Shown piece after piece: positions 30,201 to 37,096 of a stretch of DNA of 64,000 nucleotides. Within the stretch, counting starts at the first letter, position 1, and the number at the start of each line of letters is the position of its first letter. The stretch comes from an uncultured Coriobacteriaceae bacterium (GTDB lineage Bacteria > Actinomycetota > Coriobacteriia > Coriobacteriales > Atopobiaceae). The notes under the pieces are model-generated. The model made no database searches. It was given only the letters and a program-made list of their open reading frames with translations, and was not told the DNA's origin. The position numbers were made by a program, and so were the translations under genes. The stretch is from contig CACYTH010000001.1 of the NCBI GenBank assembly GCA_902777325.1, positions 1 to 64,000 on the forward strand, read 5' to 3'.

Positions 30201-30822
30201 GGCGCTCGAGCGGGCGCAGCTGGCGCGTGATCTCGCGCTGGATGTCCTTTGCGCGCGTCAGGTTGTCCTGCATCGACTTGAGCTTGCGCTCGGAGCGCTC
30301 CTTGCGCCGGCGATGCTTGGAGATGCCCGCCGCCTCCTCGATGAGCGAGCGACGCTCCTCGGGGCGGCTCGCCAGGATGGAGTCGAGCTTGCCCTGGCTG
30401 ATGATGGAGTGGGTGTCCTTGCCAAGGCCGGAGTCATGCAGGATGTCGGTGATGTCCATCAGGCGCGCGGGCGCGTTGTTGATCAGGTACTCGCTCTCGC
30501 CGGAGCGGTACATGCGCCGCGTGATGGCCACCTCGGTGAAGTCGATGGGCAGCGTGTGGTCGGTGTTGTCCAGCACGAGGGTGACCTCTGCCAGGCCGAC
30601 CGGCTTGCGCGCGGACGACCCGGAGAAGATGACGTCCTCCATGGCCTGGCCGCGCAGCTGCTTTGCGCTCTGCTCGCCGAGCACCCACAGGATGGAGTCG
30701 GAGACGTTCGACTTGCCCGAGCCGTTTGGCCCGACCACGACGGTCAGGCCTGGGTCGAACACCATGTGCGTGCGGTCGGCAAAGGACTTGAAGCCCTTGA
30801 GGGTTAGCGACTTGAGGTACAT
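27283..30822 (-). CDS. smc: Chromosome segregation protein SMC
   Basis: ATP-driven chromosome-organising protein. The 1179-residue protein has the full architecture: Walker A GPNGSGKSN at about 32-40, a first long coiled coil, a hinge at about 520-650, a second coiled coil, the signature LMSGGEKSLTALAL and Walker B FYVFDEVEAALDD near the C-terminus. Length is standard. Its start overlaps the rnc stop as ATGA and its stop overlaps ftsY, so rnc-smc-ftsY are coupled. No scpA or scpB is in the window. Confidence 0.97.
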   Translation of the reverse strand: MYLKSLTLKGFKSFADRTHMVFDPGLTVVVGPNGSGKSNVSDSILWVLGEQSAKQLRGQAMEDVIFSGSSARKPVGLAEVTLVLDNTDHTLPIDFTEVAITRRMYRSGESEYLINNAPARLMDITDILHDSGLGKDTHSIISQGKLDSILASRPEERRSLIEEAAGISKHRRRKERSERKLKSMQDNLTRAKDIQREITRQLRPLERQVDKARRHRDLTERLRELSATLAVDDLRLLQENYARLTARGNEADAAVELAQYRATEKERELEKLQSLLEQKGLFVGDLGEQRRRMQDLLGRMDSDMRLLEEKGRNMVSRLSEMRMQLSSAEKQRSDSAAELERVNADLSDARVKASDLSERLRDLQREAKQATETRRQLGNRYAQLVGEQRQAQRTSDTETLAYAKLEDQISNAKLEDEMFESRLAQIAETLATAEEALSERRRRAGELAADLEAAQNAASHAEEAIRSCRGDVDRARKASSEAQSKHSKAAATLSALESVDRQSENASGLTAAVASSATGRELVECRLADLIEVPAELDALVERLLGDDLAALVVATREDAARLAGEAASRKANGRATIVSLAAADVASRDDAPGEPLVARLGCAPQAQALLSALLGDVRLVDDVTQAVGAHMQAPGLTFVTPDGVTVLPDGRVVVGADASAEHGALERKRRIRALQDEMGALDQAQEAASDALVKAELALADARDASARAKGEVARLRGEHSSITSEIGRLEAQRNQASSEQAQVSKRRAAALSKADEAKPQIEAHRKAAREAAQRVADLGKQLEELSQERSRASRAENDANSRVADARLELATTMERRNNLERRNYDLTKTVADLERRRSAAERSARSLEVLRLRVDPLYDRYEAVHARAIEWAELLRDRSRLAEADSDSLKATIGEAREAVSAANGELQRAREAVSDVKVEMGRVEVQVENAINAIVEQGFVLDEALELPAPDDRAAMEEEVASLKRRIANIGPVNEVAMDEYTRLKERADYIDEQVADLERARGALAKITAAIERKMRRQFLVIFDAVNANFSEVFSMLFPGGQAHLEMTDPDHLSETGIEIVAQPRGKRIQKMMLMSGGEKSLTALALLFAVYKTRTVPFYVFDEVEAALDDSNLSKLLDAIEQLKDTTQLIVISHQRRTMEQADVLYGVSMQADGVSHVVSQRLDRATGKVVDA

Positions 30823-31574
30823 CAGGCCTCACCCTCGCCCGGCTCGACGTCCTGGAGGGGCTCCATCTGTCCGTCTGGCCCCTGCTCGTAACCCATCCGC
30901 ATCAGGGCGTCGAGGGCCGCGTTGGCTTGCGACTCCTTTTTGGTCGAGCCGCTGCCACGCCCCACGCGCCTGCCCTCGACCAGCACGACCGAGGTGAAGG
31001 TGGGGCTGTGGGCGGGGCCCGTCTCGCCCTCGAGCTTGTAGGTGGGGCCGACCCGGTAGTCGCGCTGGATGTGCTCCTGAAGGCGCGACTTGGCCGGCAC
31101 GACGTGGAGTCCCAGCTCGGGCGTGATGCGCGGATGGAGCGTGCGGATGACGAAGTCGTGCGCCACGTCCCAGCCGGCGTCCTCGTAGAGGGCGCCGACG
31201 AGGGCCTCGTATACGTTCTCGAGCGCGGAGCGCATGCCGCGGGCGCCAGTGCCCCGCTCGGACTCGCCAAACATGATGAGCTCGCCAATGCCGAGCTCGC
31301 CTGCGACCTCCGAGAGCATCTCGCCGCTGACGAGAGCGATCTTGAGCATGGAGAGCTGTCCCTCGTCCATGGCCGGGTAACGGTCGTAGAGGTCCGACGC
31401 GATCATCGCGCCGAGAATCGAGTCACCCAGAAACTCCAGGCGCTCGTAGCTTGCCGATACGGCTTTGCCCTCAGCAGCCGAGGGGTGCGTGAGGGCTGAT
31501 ACTATGAGGTGCTCCTCGGCGAAGTGATGGCCGAGGATCTCCTCTATGCGTTTGATTCGCGTGCGAAGCTTCAA
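30822..31574 (-). CDS. rnc: Ribonuclease III
   Basis: Cleaves double-stranded RNA in rRNA processing and mRNA decay. The 250-residue protein has the RNase III signature ERLEFLGDSIL at about 44-54, the second catalytic cluster with ENVYEALVGALYED, and a C-terminal double-stranded RNA-binding domain with GSGSTKKESQANAALDAL. The start appears to be a TTG at 31574 (MKLRTRIKRIEE), with AGGCGG upstream; no closer ATG or GTG gives a full domain. It follows acpP by 10 bases and is coupled to smc. Confidence 0.95.
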   Translation of the reverse strand: MKLRTRIKRIEEILGHHFAEEHLIVSALTHPSAAEGKAVSASYERLEFLGDSILGAMIASDLYDRYPAMDEGQLSMLKIALVSGEMLSEVAGELGIGELIMFGESERGTGARGMRSALENVYEALVGALYEDAGWDVAHDFVIRTLHPRITPELGLHVVPAKSRLQEHIQRDYRVGPTYKLEGETGPAHSPTFTSVVLVEGRRVGRGSGSTKKESQANAALDALMRMGYEQGPDGQMEPLQDVEPGEGEA

Positions 31575-31584
31575 TGATTACCGC

Positions 31585-31821
31585 CTAGATGGCCGCCTCG
31601 ATGCCGGCGACGACGTCACCGACGGTGACGATCTTGTCCAGGCCGTCATCAGGCATCTCCATGTCGAACTCGTCCTCGAAGGCGCTCACCAGCTCGAGCA
31701 TGTCGAAGGAGTCGGCGTCGAGGGCCTTGAACTCGGTCTCCTCGGTGATGTCATCCGCGTCGACGTCGAGCGTCTCGGAGATGATGGCCGCAGCCTTGGC
31801 AAAAATGGCGTCGTGGTCCAT
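31585..31821 (-). CDS. acpP: Acyl carrier protein
   Basis: Carries acyl chains on a 4'-phosphopantetheine arm during fatty acid synthesis. The 78-residue acidic helical protein has the attachment motif DADSFDMLEL with Ser about 38. The usual DSL is DSF here. The start ATG at 31821 (MDHDAIFAKA) has AAGGAAG upstream. It lies between plsX and rnc, a common neighbourhood in Gram-positive bacteria. The 158-base gap to plsX may contain its own promoter, but none is clear. Confidence 0.93.
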   Translation of the reverse strand: MDHDAIFAKAAAIISETLDVDADDITEETEFKALDADSFDMLELVSAFEDEFDMEMPDDGLDKIVTVGDVVAGIEAAI

Positions 31822-31979
31822 GATGGCTTCCTTACCCGTTGTGTCGTTTCCTGAAGGTTGTCTTGCGGGAAACCCCGTGAGCATACAGTACCCTCACACG
31901 CAAGCTCATGCCATGCACAATGGGCAATATCCCCAATGCGCACGCATGGGCGGGCGTCTGGCAGGGCAACTAGATTGTA

Positions 31980-32972
31980 CTAGTCGTTGGCCTCCGTGAT
32001 GGTCTGGGCGATCTTGTCGACAAGCCCGGCGCGCACGGCGTCTGCCGTGGCAATGGTGCCGTTCTTGACGGCGTCAACGGAGGTGGCGCCGTGGCCGATC
32101 AGCACCGGTGCCTTGACACCGAGCAGGATGGCGCCGCCAAGCTCGTCGCCGGAGAGGTTCTTTGCGACCTCCTTGAGCGCGGGCTTGAGCAGGAGGGCGC
32201 CGATGGCGGCACGCTTGGACTCCTTCGTGAGGCGCTTTACCTCCCTCAGGATGTACTTTGCCGTGCCCTCGAGGCTCTTGAGCGCCACGTTGCCGGTGAA
32301 GCCATCGGCGACGATGACGTCGAAGGTGCCGGCGAGCAGGTCGCCGCCCTCGGCGTTGCCCGCAAACCACTCCCCCGCCTCGGCCAGCGCATGGTGATAC
32401 GAGAGCGCGAGCTCGGAGCCCTTGGTCTCCTCTGAGCCGTTGTTGAGCAGGCCCACCTTGGGGTTCTCGACACCCAGCACCACGCGCGCATAGGCGCGGC
32501 CCATCTGGGCAAACTGCACGATCATCTCGGGACGGATGTCGGCGTTGGCGCCAAGGTCGAGCATGACGGTGCGCCTGCCGTCGGCGCCCGGGAGCGCCCC
32601 TGCGATCGCAGGACGCTTGATGCCCTTGATGCGGCCCACGCCAAGCGTCGCCGCCGCAAAGATGGCACCCGTGGAGCCGGCGGAGAAGAAGCCGTCGGCC
32701 TCGCCCTTGCGGATGGCCGCGCAGCCACGCACGATGGTGGAGTCCTTCTTTGCGCGCACGGCATCGGCGGGGTGCTCGTCCATTGCTATGGCCTCGGTGC
32801 ACACCAGCGCCTCCGCGCGCTCGTGGCTGGCACAGAAGGGAACGACCAGGTCCTCGGGGCCGGCAGCGAGCACGCGCAGGTCAGTGTCCTGCTTGAGCGC
32901 CTCGGCAATGCCCTCGAGCACGACCTCGGGCTCGCGGTCGCCACCCATCACATCGACGCAGATAGTGGTCAT
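31980..32972 (-). CDS. plsX: Phosphate acyltransferase PlsX
   Basis: Converts acyl-ACP to acyl-phosphate, the acyl donor for PlsY in phospholipid synthesis. The 330-residue protein begins with the family hallmark VDVMGGDREP and keeps GSTGAIFAAATLGVGR and the GGAILLGVKAPVLIGHG segment. Length is standard. The start ATG at 32972 is preceded by AAGGAGG. Context rpmF-plsX-acpP is classic for lipid synthesis genes in bacteria. Confidence 0.96.
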   Translation of the reverse strand: MTTICVDVMGGDREPEVVLEGIAEALKQDTDLRVLAAGPEDLVVPFCASHERAEALVCTEAIAMDEHPADAVRAKKDSTIVRGCAAIRKGEADGFFSAGSTGAIFAAATLGVGRIKGIKRPAIAGALPGADGRRTVMLDLGANADIRPEMIVQFAQMGRAYARVVLGVENPKVGLLNNGSEETKGSELALSYHHALAEAGEWFAGNAEGGDLLAGTFDVIVADGFTGNVALKSLEGTAKYILREVKRLTKESKRAAIGALLLKPALKEVAKNLSGDELGGAILLGVKAPVLIGHGATSVDAVKNGTIATADAVRAGLVDKIAQTITEAND

Positions 32973-33035
32973 ATCCTGCCTCCTTTACAAAAGGCCGCCG
33001 CAGGCCCCCTCCGGCACGTTGCGTCAGCCTATGAG

Positions 33036-33069
33036 AAGGAGGCCAGTCCCGGAAGGGACCGGCCTCCTT
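33036..33069 (-). terminator. Long hairpin between rpmF and plsX
   Basis: AAGGAGGCC-A-GTCCC pairs with GGGAC-C-GGCCTCCTT, a 15-bp stem with a single mismatch and a 4-base loop. On the minus strand only TT follows, so it is likely an attenuating or processing hairpin that sets L32 above PlsX expression. Confidence 0.5.
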
Positions 33070-33090
33070 GGCTTGCGTATCAAACGCGTG

Positions 33091-33270
33091 CTACTCGGTA
33101 ACGACGACCTCGCGGTCCTTGTAGTAGCCGCAGTTGGGGCACACGTGATGCGGAAGCTTAGGAGCACCGCACTGCGGGCAAATGGAGCGCGCGGAAGCGG
33201 CGAGCTTGCTGTTGGCCGAACGACGGGTGTGCGTGGCGCCGCGGCCCTTCTTTTGCTTAGGTACTGCCAT
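33091..33270 (-). CDS. rpmF: 50S ribosomal protein L32
   Basis: Small zinc-ribbon ribosomal protein of 59 residues. It starts MAVPKQKKGRGATHTRRS, has two Cys pairs (CPQCG and CPNCG) and ends EVVVTE. The start ATG at 33270 has AGAGAGG upstream. Position between DUF177 and plsX is the standard order. Confidence 0.97.
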   Translation of the reverse strand: MAVPKQKKGRGATHTRRSANSKLAASARSICPQCGAPKLPHHVCPNCGYYKDREVVVTE

Positions 33271-33344
33271 CTTGAACCTCTCTTACACCTAACCGACGCC
33301 CGACGAGGCGTCGGACGGTCTTTCCTGCAGACATGCGAGTAGAC

Positions 33345-33353
33345 ATACTACCA
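33345..33353 (-). promoter_or_regulatory. Extended -10 promoter of rpmF
   Basis: On the minus strand TGGTAGTAT fits the extended -10 form TGnTATAAT with one change. It lies 75 bases upstream of rpmF, downstream of the hairpin that follows DUF177. Confidence 0.45.
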
Positions 33354-33422
33354 CACCTTGTATCGACTGCGCACGCAACAACTATTCTTCATGAGATGGA
33401 ACTTCTCCGCCACATGTAAGGA

Positions 33423-33459
33423 CTGCCGCGCACCGGCAATTGCAGGCGATGCGCGGCAG
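33423..33459 (-). terminator. Hairpin after the DUF177 gene
   Basis: CTGCCGCGCA pairs perfectly with TGCGCGGCAG, 28 bases after the DUF177 stop. A weak TCCTT follows on the minus strand. It likely separates the sepIVA-DUF177 transcript from rpmF. Confidence 0.5.
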
Positions 33460-33487
33460 ATGACGTTATCTGTATCCCCTCGAAACG

Positions 33488-34042
33488 CTAGTCGTCAAGC
33501 TTGAGGTTGCGAAGCGCCGCAAAGGGGCTTGACTCCAGGCGCTGCTCCTCGATCAGCGAGGCGTGACCGCAGTCATGCTCGTTGAGGTTCTCGCCGCAGA
33601 CCGGGCAGAGGCCCTTGCAGTCCTCACGGCAGAGCACCACAAACGGGCTCTCCATGAGCACCGCCGAGCTGAGCGCGTCGGTGAGATCGATGGTGTGGTC
33701 GTCGCCCACAAGGGAGAAGTCGACGTCGTCCTCGTCCTCCCCCAGGCTCTCGGTCTCAGATGGCGCCTTGAAGAGAAAGTACTCGTCAACCTCGCCCGCC
33801 AGGTCGAACTCGGCCCTCTCAAGACAGCGGTCGCACGTGCCGACCACGTGTCCGCTCACGATGCCGGTGACCAGGATGCCCTCGCCCGCATTGGTGAGGA
33901 TGAGGTCGTAGTCGAGGCCTTCGGGCAAGAGGAAGTCATGCTCGCCCAAGCTGTACCCCTCGTCGGACAGGTGTCCGGCAAGCGGCATGGTATCGCCCGC
34001 GTTGGCGAGACGATCGTCAACAATCGCAGTAACCTGTTGCAT
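33488..34042 (-). CDS. DUF177 (YceD-like) protein
   Basis: A 184-residue member of the YceD/DUF177 family, which is co-conserved with rpmF and needed for normal 23S rRNA levels in plants and some bacteria. Two Cys clusters are visible, CDRC in the first half and CREDCKGLCPVCG with CGH near the end, as in the family and probably metal-binding. The middle is acidic (ESLGEDEDDVD). The start ATG at 34042 is 5 bases after the preceding gene. The gene order SepIVA-like, DUF177, rpmF fits actinobacteria. Confidence 0.9.
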   Translation of the reverse strand: MQQVTAIVDDRLANAGDTMPLAGHLSDEGYSLGEHDFLLPEGLDYDLILTNAGEGILVTGIVSGHVVGTCDRCLERAEFDLAGEVDEYFLFKAPSETESLGEDEDDVDFSLVGDDHTIDLTDALSSAVLMESPFVVLCREDCKGLCPVCGENLNEHDCGHASLIEEQRLESSPFAALRNLKLDD

Positions 34043-34047
34043 GTGCG

Positions 34048-34545
34048 CTACCAGTCGACCCTATTGGATGAGTTGCGCGCGCCGGAGTTCTCGGACAGCG
34101 TCTGGCGGACGCGGGTGACCGAGTTGGTGAGCGACTTGATGTTGTCCTCGAGATGGGCCAGCACGGTGTCGGCATACTCCTCGGCGTTGTAGCGCGTGTC
34201 ACGCTCGTACTGCTGGGCCTGGTCGCGGATCTGCTCGGCCTGTTGCTGGGCGAGACGCACGATCTCCTGGTCGGATGCCAGGATCATGGCCTGCTGCTGG
34301 GCGTCGGCAATGATGGAGTCGGCCTGCATCTGCGCACGCTCGAGGGTCTCCGCCTCCTCCTTGACGATGCGGCGGGCGTCAGCGAACTCCTGCGGGAACA
34401 TGCGACGGATCTCGTCGATGATCTCGTAGATCTCCTGCGCGTCCACGACCTTCTTGCCCGCACCGCCGGCGAAGGGCGTCTTGCCCTCGCTCACAACCTG
34501 CTCGAGCTCGTTCACCAAGCTCTCGATCTCCTCGCCTGGCTGCAT
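34048..34545 (-). CDS. SepIVA-like / DivIVA-related coiled-coil protein
   Basis: A 165-residue, charged, Gln/Glu/Ala-rich helical protein with a long predicted coiled coil (about residues 45-125) and no membrane segment. Position directly before DUF177 matches Rv2927c (SepIVA) of mycobacteria, a DivIVA-family division protein, in the order Rv2927c-Rv2926c-rnc. The identity is therefore inferred from synteny plus coiled-coil character, not from a diagnostic motif. An alternative is a generic ATP-synthase-b-like coiled-coil protein. The start ATG at 34545 has AGGGGG upstream and a promoter candidate lies about 80-105 bases before it. Confidence 0.7.
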   Translation of the reverse strand: MQPGEEIESLVNELEQVVSEGKTPFAGGAGKKVVDAQEIYEIIDEIRRMFPQEFADARRIVKEEAETLERAQMQADSIIADAQQQAMILASDQEIVRLAQQQAEQIRDQAQQYERDTRYNAEEYADTVLAHLEDNIKSLTNSVTRVRQTLSENSGARNSSNRVDW

Positions 34546-34622
34546 AGCAACCCCCTTCGTGCCTTAGACGACGCCATTACGGTTGCGCGACATTTGTATC
34601 GCAATCCTCATTACTGTAACAG

Positions 34623-34650
34623 ATTATCGGGTGATAAGACTTTTCCACAA
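34623..34650 (-). promoter_or_regulatory. Promoter of the sepIVA-like/DUF177 unit
   Basis: On the minus strand TTGTGG and GATAAT are separated by 16 bases. The remaining part of the 34546-34752 gap holds a GC-rich stem (GCCCCCG with CGGGGGC) downstream of the PTS gene but no T-run. Confidence 0.45.
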
Positions 34651-34752
34651 GGCATCCTAACAGCCCGAGCGGCCCATCGACATGTCGTGAGGCTGCTGGG
34701 CGCCCCCGGACGGCACCCACGGCGGCACCACGCACGGGGGCCGCTCCGTCCG

Positions 34753-36279
34753 TTACTCCTCTTTGGGACGCCAGAAGAGCCAGGTGAGCACGAACCCCAC
34801 CGCAAAGGCGATGATCACTCCCGCGGCGGCTATCACCATATGGAAGATTCCCTGATTCGGCAGATAGTGGGCGGTGTTTGCCCATGCCTCGATCTGCTCG
34901 GGGGTCCTGGCGTCGATGTAGCTCGTAAGACCGAGGAGGCCCGAGTAGCCCATCATGAAGGATTTGGTGCCCATGAGCCCATAGAAGGCGCCCGACACCG
35001 CGCCGCCAATGCAGGAGATGACGAAGGGCAGGCGCAGCGGCAGGGTGACGCCGTAGATGGCAGGCTCGGTGGTGCCAAACAGCCCGGTGATGAACGCCGC
35101 GATGCCGTTCTTCTTGAGGCCCTCGTCCTTGGTCTTGAGGATGACGACCAGTACGCATGCAATCTGCGCCCAGGTGCAGCCATACTGCGGGGCCAGGGCG
35201 AAGTCATAGTAATAGGTTGCCATGTTGGAGAGCTTGATGGGAACCAGTGCCCAGTGGAAGCCGAAGATGACCAGCACCTGCCAGAGGGCGCCCAACACCG
35301 CACCCGCCACCGTGCCGCCCACCACGGGAATGCTCATCAGCGCGTTAAAGAAGATGCCGATGAGATTCATGATGATGGTGGAGACGGGCCCGATGAACAG
35401 GAACGTGGCCACACCGCCGAGGATGAGCGTGGTCATGGGGACGAGGAATAGCTTGACCGTTGCGGGGAACTTCTCGTTCGCCCATTTGAAGATGTAGGAG
35501 CTCGCCCAGACGGCGATGATCACCGGCACGAAGGTGGACGTGTAGCCACCAGACGAGGCGGGCGTGACGAGGGGAATGCCGAAGAACGTGGTGGCATAGG
35601 GCATCTCGAAGAGGGTCCCCCTGAACAGGTACCGTACGCCCTCCGCGTTGGTGAAGGCCTTGAACGAGAGGTCCACGATGCTGGGATAGCACATGGCAGC
35701 ACCGATTGCGGCGCCGATGAGGTCGTTCATCTTGAAGCGACGGGCGGCGGTGATGCCGAGCATGATGGGCAGGAAGCGCCAGAAAGCGTCGGAGATGGCG
35801 TAGAGGGCGACATAGGCGCCAGAGGTCGTGACGCTCGTGCCGGTGATCTGGACGGCGAGGAAGTCCCAAAGGGCAAGGAAGCCCTTGATCATGCCCGTGG
35901 AGGCGATGCAGCCAAGGCACGGGGCGACGATGCTGGAGATGAGGTCGATGAGCAGGCCCGAGAGCCCCTGTGGGCCCGTTCCCTCGGTGGCCTTCTTCGC
36001 GGTCTCGTCGAGGGTGTCCTTGTCCCACAGCGAGCCCACCTTCTGGATGGCGTCGAAGACGTCGATGACCTCCGGGCCGATGACGACCTGATACTGGCCG
36101 TTGGCCTTGATGACCTGCAGCACGTCGTCGAGCGCCTCGAGCTCGGCGTCGCGGGCGTACTGCTCGTCGTAGAGCTTGAAGCGAAGGCGCGTCACGCAAT
36201 GGCTCACCGATGCGATGTTCTGCGGGCCTCCGACGAGGTCGACGATCGTACGGGCAAGCTCGATGTTCTGGTCTGCCAT
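34753..36279 (-). CDS. PTS beta-glucoside/sucrose-type permease, EIIBC
   Basis: Imports and phosphorylates a sugar. The 508-residue protein has an N-terminal EIIB domain with the phosphorylated Cys at about 28 (VSHCVTRLRF) and a polytopic EIIC domain with the family motif GTTEPAIYGV and about ten hydrophobic segments. It ends after the last membrane helix with WRPKEE, so the EIIA domain found at the C-terminus of BglF is absent and must come from another protein. The substrate could be a beta-glucoside, sucrose or trehalose. The start ATG at 36279 has AGGGAG upstream. It is alone, with no adjacent antiterminator or hydrolase; the GH32 gene is about 10 kb away. Confidence 0.9.
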   Translation of the reverse strand: MADQNIELARTIVDLVGGPQNIASVSHCVTRLRFKLYDEQYARDAELEALDDVLQVIKANGQYQVVIGPEVIDVFDAIQKVGSLWDKDTLDETAKKATEGTGPQGLSGLLIDLISSIVAPCLGCIASTGMIKGFLALWDFLAVQITGTSVTTSGAYVALYAISDAFWRFLPIMLGITAARRFKMNDLIGAAIGAAMCYPSIVDLSFKAFTNAEGVRYLFRGTLFEMPYATTFFGIPLVTPASSGGYTSTFVPVIIAVWASSYIFKWANEKFPATVKLFLVPMTTLILGGVATFLFIGPVSTIIMNLIGIFFNALMSIPVVGGTVAGAVLGALWQVLVIFGFHWALVPIKLSNMATYYYDFALAPQYGCTWAQIACVLVVILKTKDEGLKKNGIAAFITGLFGTTEPAIYGVTLPLRLPFVISCIGGAVSGAFYGLMGTKSFMMGYSGLLGLTSYIDARTPEQIEAWANTAHYLPNQGIFHMVIAAAGVIIAFAVGFVLTWLFWRPKEE

Positions 36280-36431
36280 GGGATGCTCCCTGAGATCGGA
36301 ATCCTACAGCGTCGGCCTATGCGGCCATCGTATGCATAAGGCAATGTCATGAGTCTACCGCCCTCGCGCCCCCGCTGTCCCCCACGTGTCCACAAACGAT
36401 GCAGCCCCGTCCTACAGCGGCGGATGCGTGA

Positions 36432-36437
36432 TACAAT
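36432..36437 (+). promoter_or_regulatory. rnpB: -10 box of rnpB
   Basis: TACAAT lies 8 bases before the rnpB 5' end and is preceded by TGA, giving the extended form TGATACAAT. This spacing is what is expected for an RNA beginning near 36445. Confidence 0.65.
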
Positions 36438-36444
36438 CACCTAC

Positions 36445-36798
36445 GCGAGGTGGGCCAGGCGACCGCGGGGCGTCTTTGACGCCATGAGGAAAGTCCGGGC
36501 TCCACAGGGCAGGAAGCAGGCTAACGGCCTGGCGGGGTAACCCGACGGAAAGCGCCGCAGAAAAGAAGACTCCCGCTGCCCGCTTTGCGGGTGAGAGAAA
36601 AGCTGAAACGGTGGTGTAAGAGACCACCAGCGTCGTGGCAACACGGCGGCTTGGCAAGCCCCTTCCGGAGCAAACGCATGTAGGAGCGCTATGGTGTGGC
36701 CCGCACTGCGCTCGGGTAGCGCGCTAGAGGCGGACGGTGACGTCCGCAGTAGATAAATGGTCGCCCCCGACAGAACCCGGCTTATAGGCCCACCTCGC
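36445..36798 (+). ncRNA. rnpB: RNase P RNA, bacterial type A
   Basis: Catalytic RNA that matures tRNA 5' ends. The 354-base RNA opens with GCGAGGTGGGCC, which pairs with GGCCCACCTCGC at its end to form P1. The conserved core is present: GAGGAAAGTCCGGGCTCC near the 5' end, the GGTAACCCGACGG segment region, ACAGAACCCGGCTTAT near the 3' end and GATAAATGGTCGCC before it. It is followed by a CTTCTTCTCTTC pyrimidine run rather than a clear terminator and by two copies of the palindromic repeat. Confidence 0.95.
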
Positions 36799-36824
36799 AT
36801 CTTCTTCTCTTCGCAAACCAGCCC

Positions 36825-36876
36825 GAATCTGTCTGCCGTTGCGTACCCGTTGACCACGGTGACGCACACGCGGACA
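36825..36876 (-). repeat. Dispersed palindromic repeat, copy R3
   Basis: A 52-bp copy beginning GAATCTGTC on the + strand and ending GCGGACA. It is 43 of 52 identical to copy R4, which starts 73 bp downstream, and matches R2 in reverse complement. Confidence 0.65.
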
Positions 36877-36897
36877 CGAGAGGTCCTAAACCTGCCA

Positions 36898-36949
36898 GAA
36901 TCTGTCCGCAGCTGCGTACCCGTGGATCGCAGTGACGCACGTGCGGACA
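36898..36949 (-). repeat. Dispersed palindromic repeat, copy R4
   Basis: A 52-bp copy in the same orientation as R3. Ends GTCCGCA and TGCGGAC are complementary, and TGCGTACCCGTGG faces AGTGACGCA, so each copy can fold as an imperfect hairpin. With R3 it fills most of the rnpB to 37097 gap (36799-37096), which otherwise holds only a weak promoter. Confidence 0.65.
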
Positions 36950-37001
36950 TATGGAGAAGCAAGTACGCTCCCGCCACCGTGGTCGATTTACGAAGATGCG
37001 T

Positions 37002-37030
37002 TTCTCAAAACCCGCAACTAGCGATAAACT
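37002..37030 (+). promoter_or_regulatory. Possible promoter of the secreted coiled-coil protein gene
   Basis: TTCTCA and TAAACT are spaced by 17 bases, ending 66 bases before the start codon. Both hexamers are poor matches, so this is tentative. Confidence 0.3.
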
Positions 37031-37096
37031 TGAATACCTACAGCCTGGGTCGCACCGAGGGCCCAAATCGAGCCAGAAACGTGGAAGGGCTGAAAC

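Noticed and set aside
36441..36977. A leftward 178-codon frame across the RNase P RNA
   Set aside because: The bases are explained by the conserved rnpB structure on the + strand; the frame has no homology-like features.
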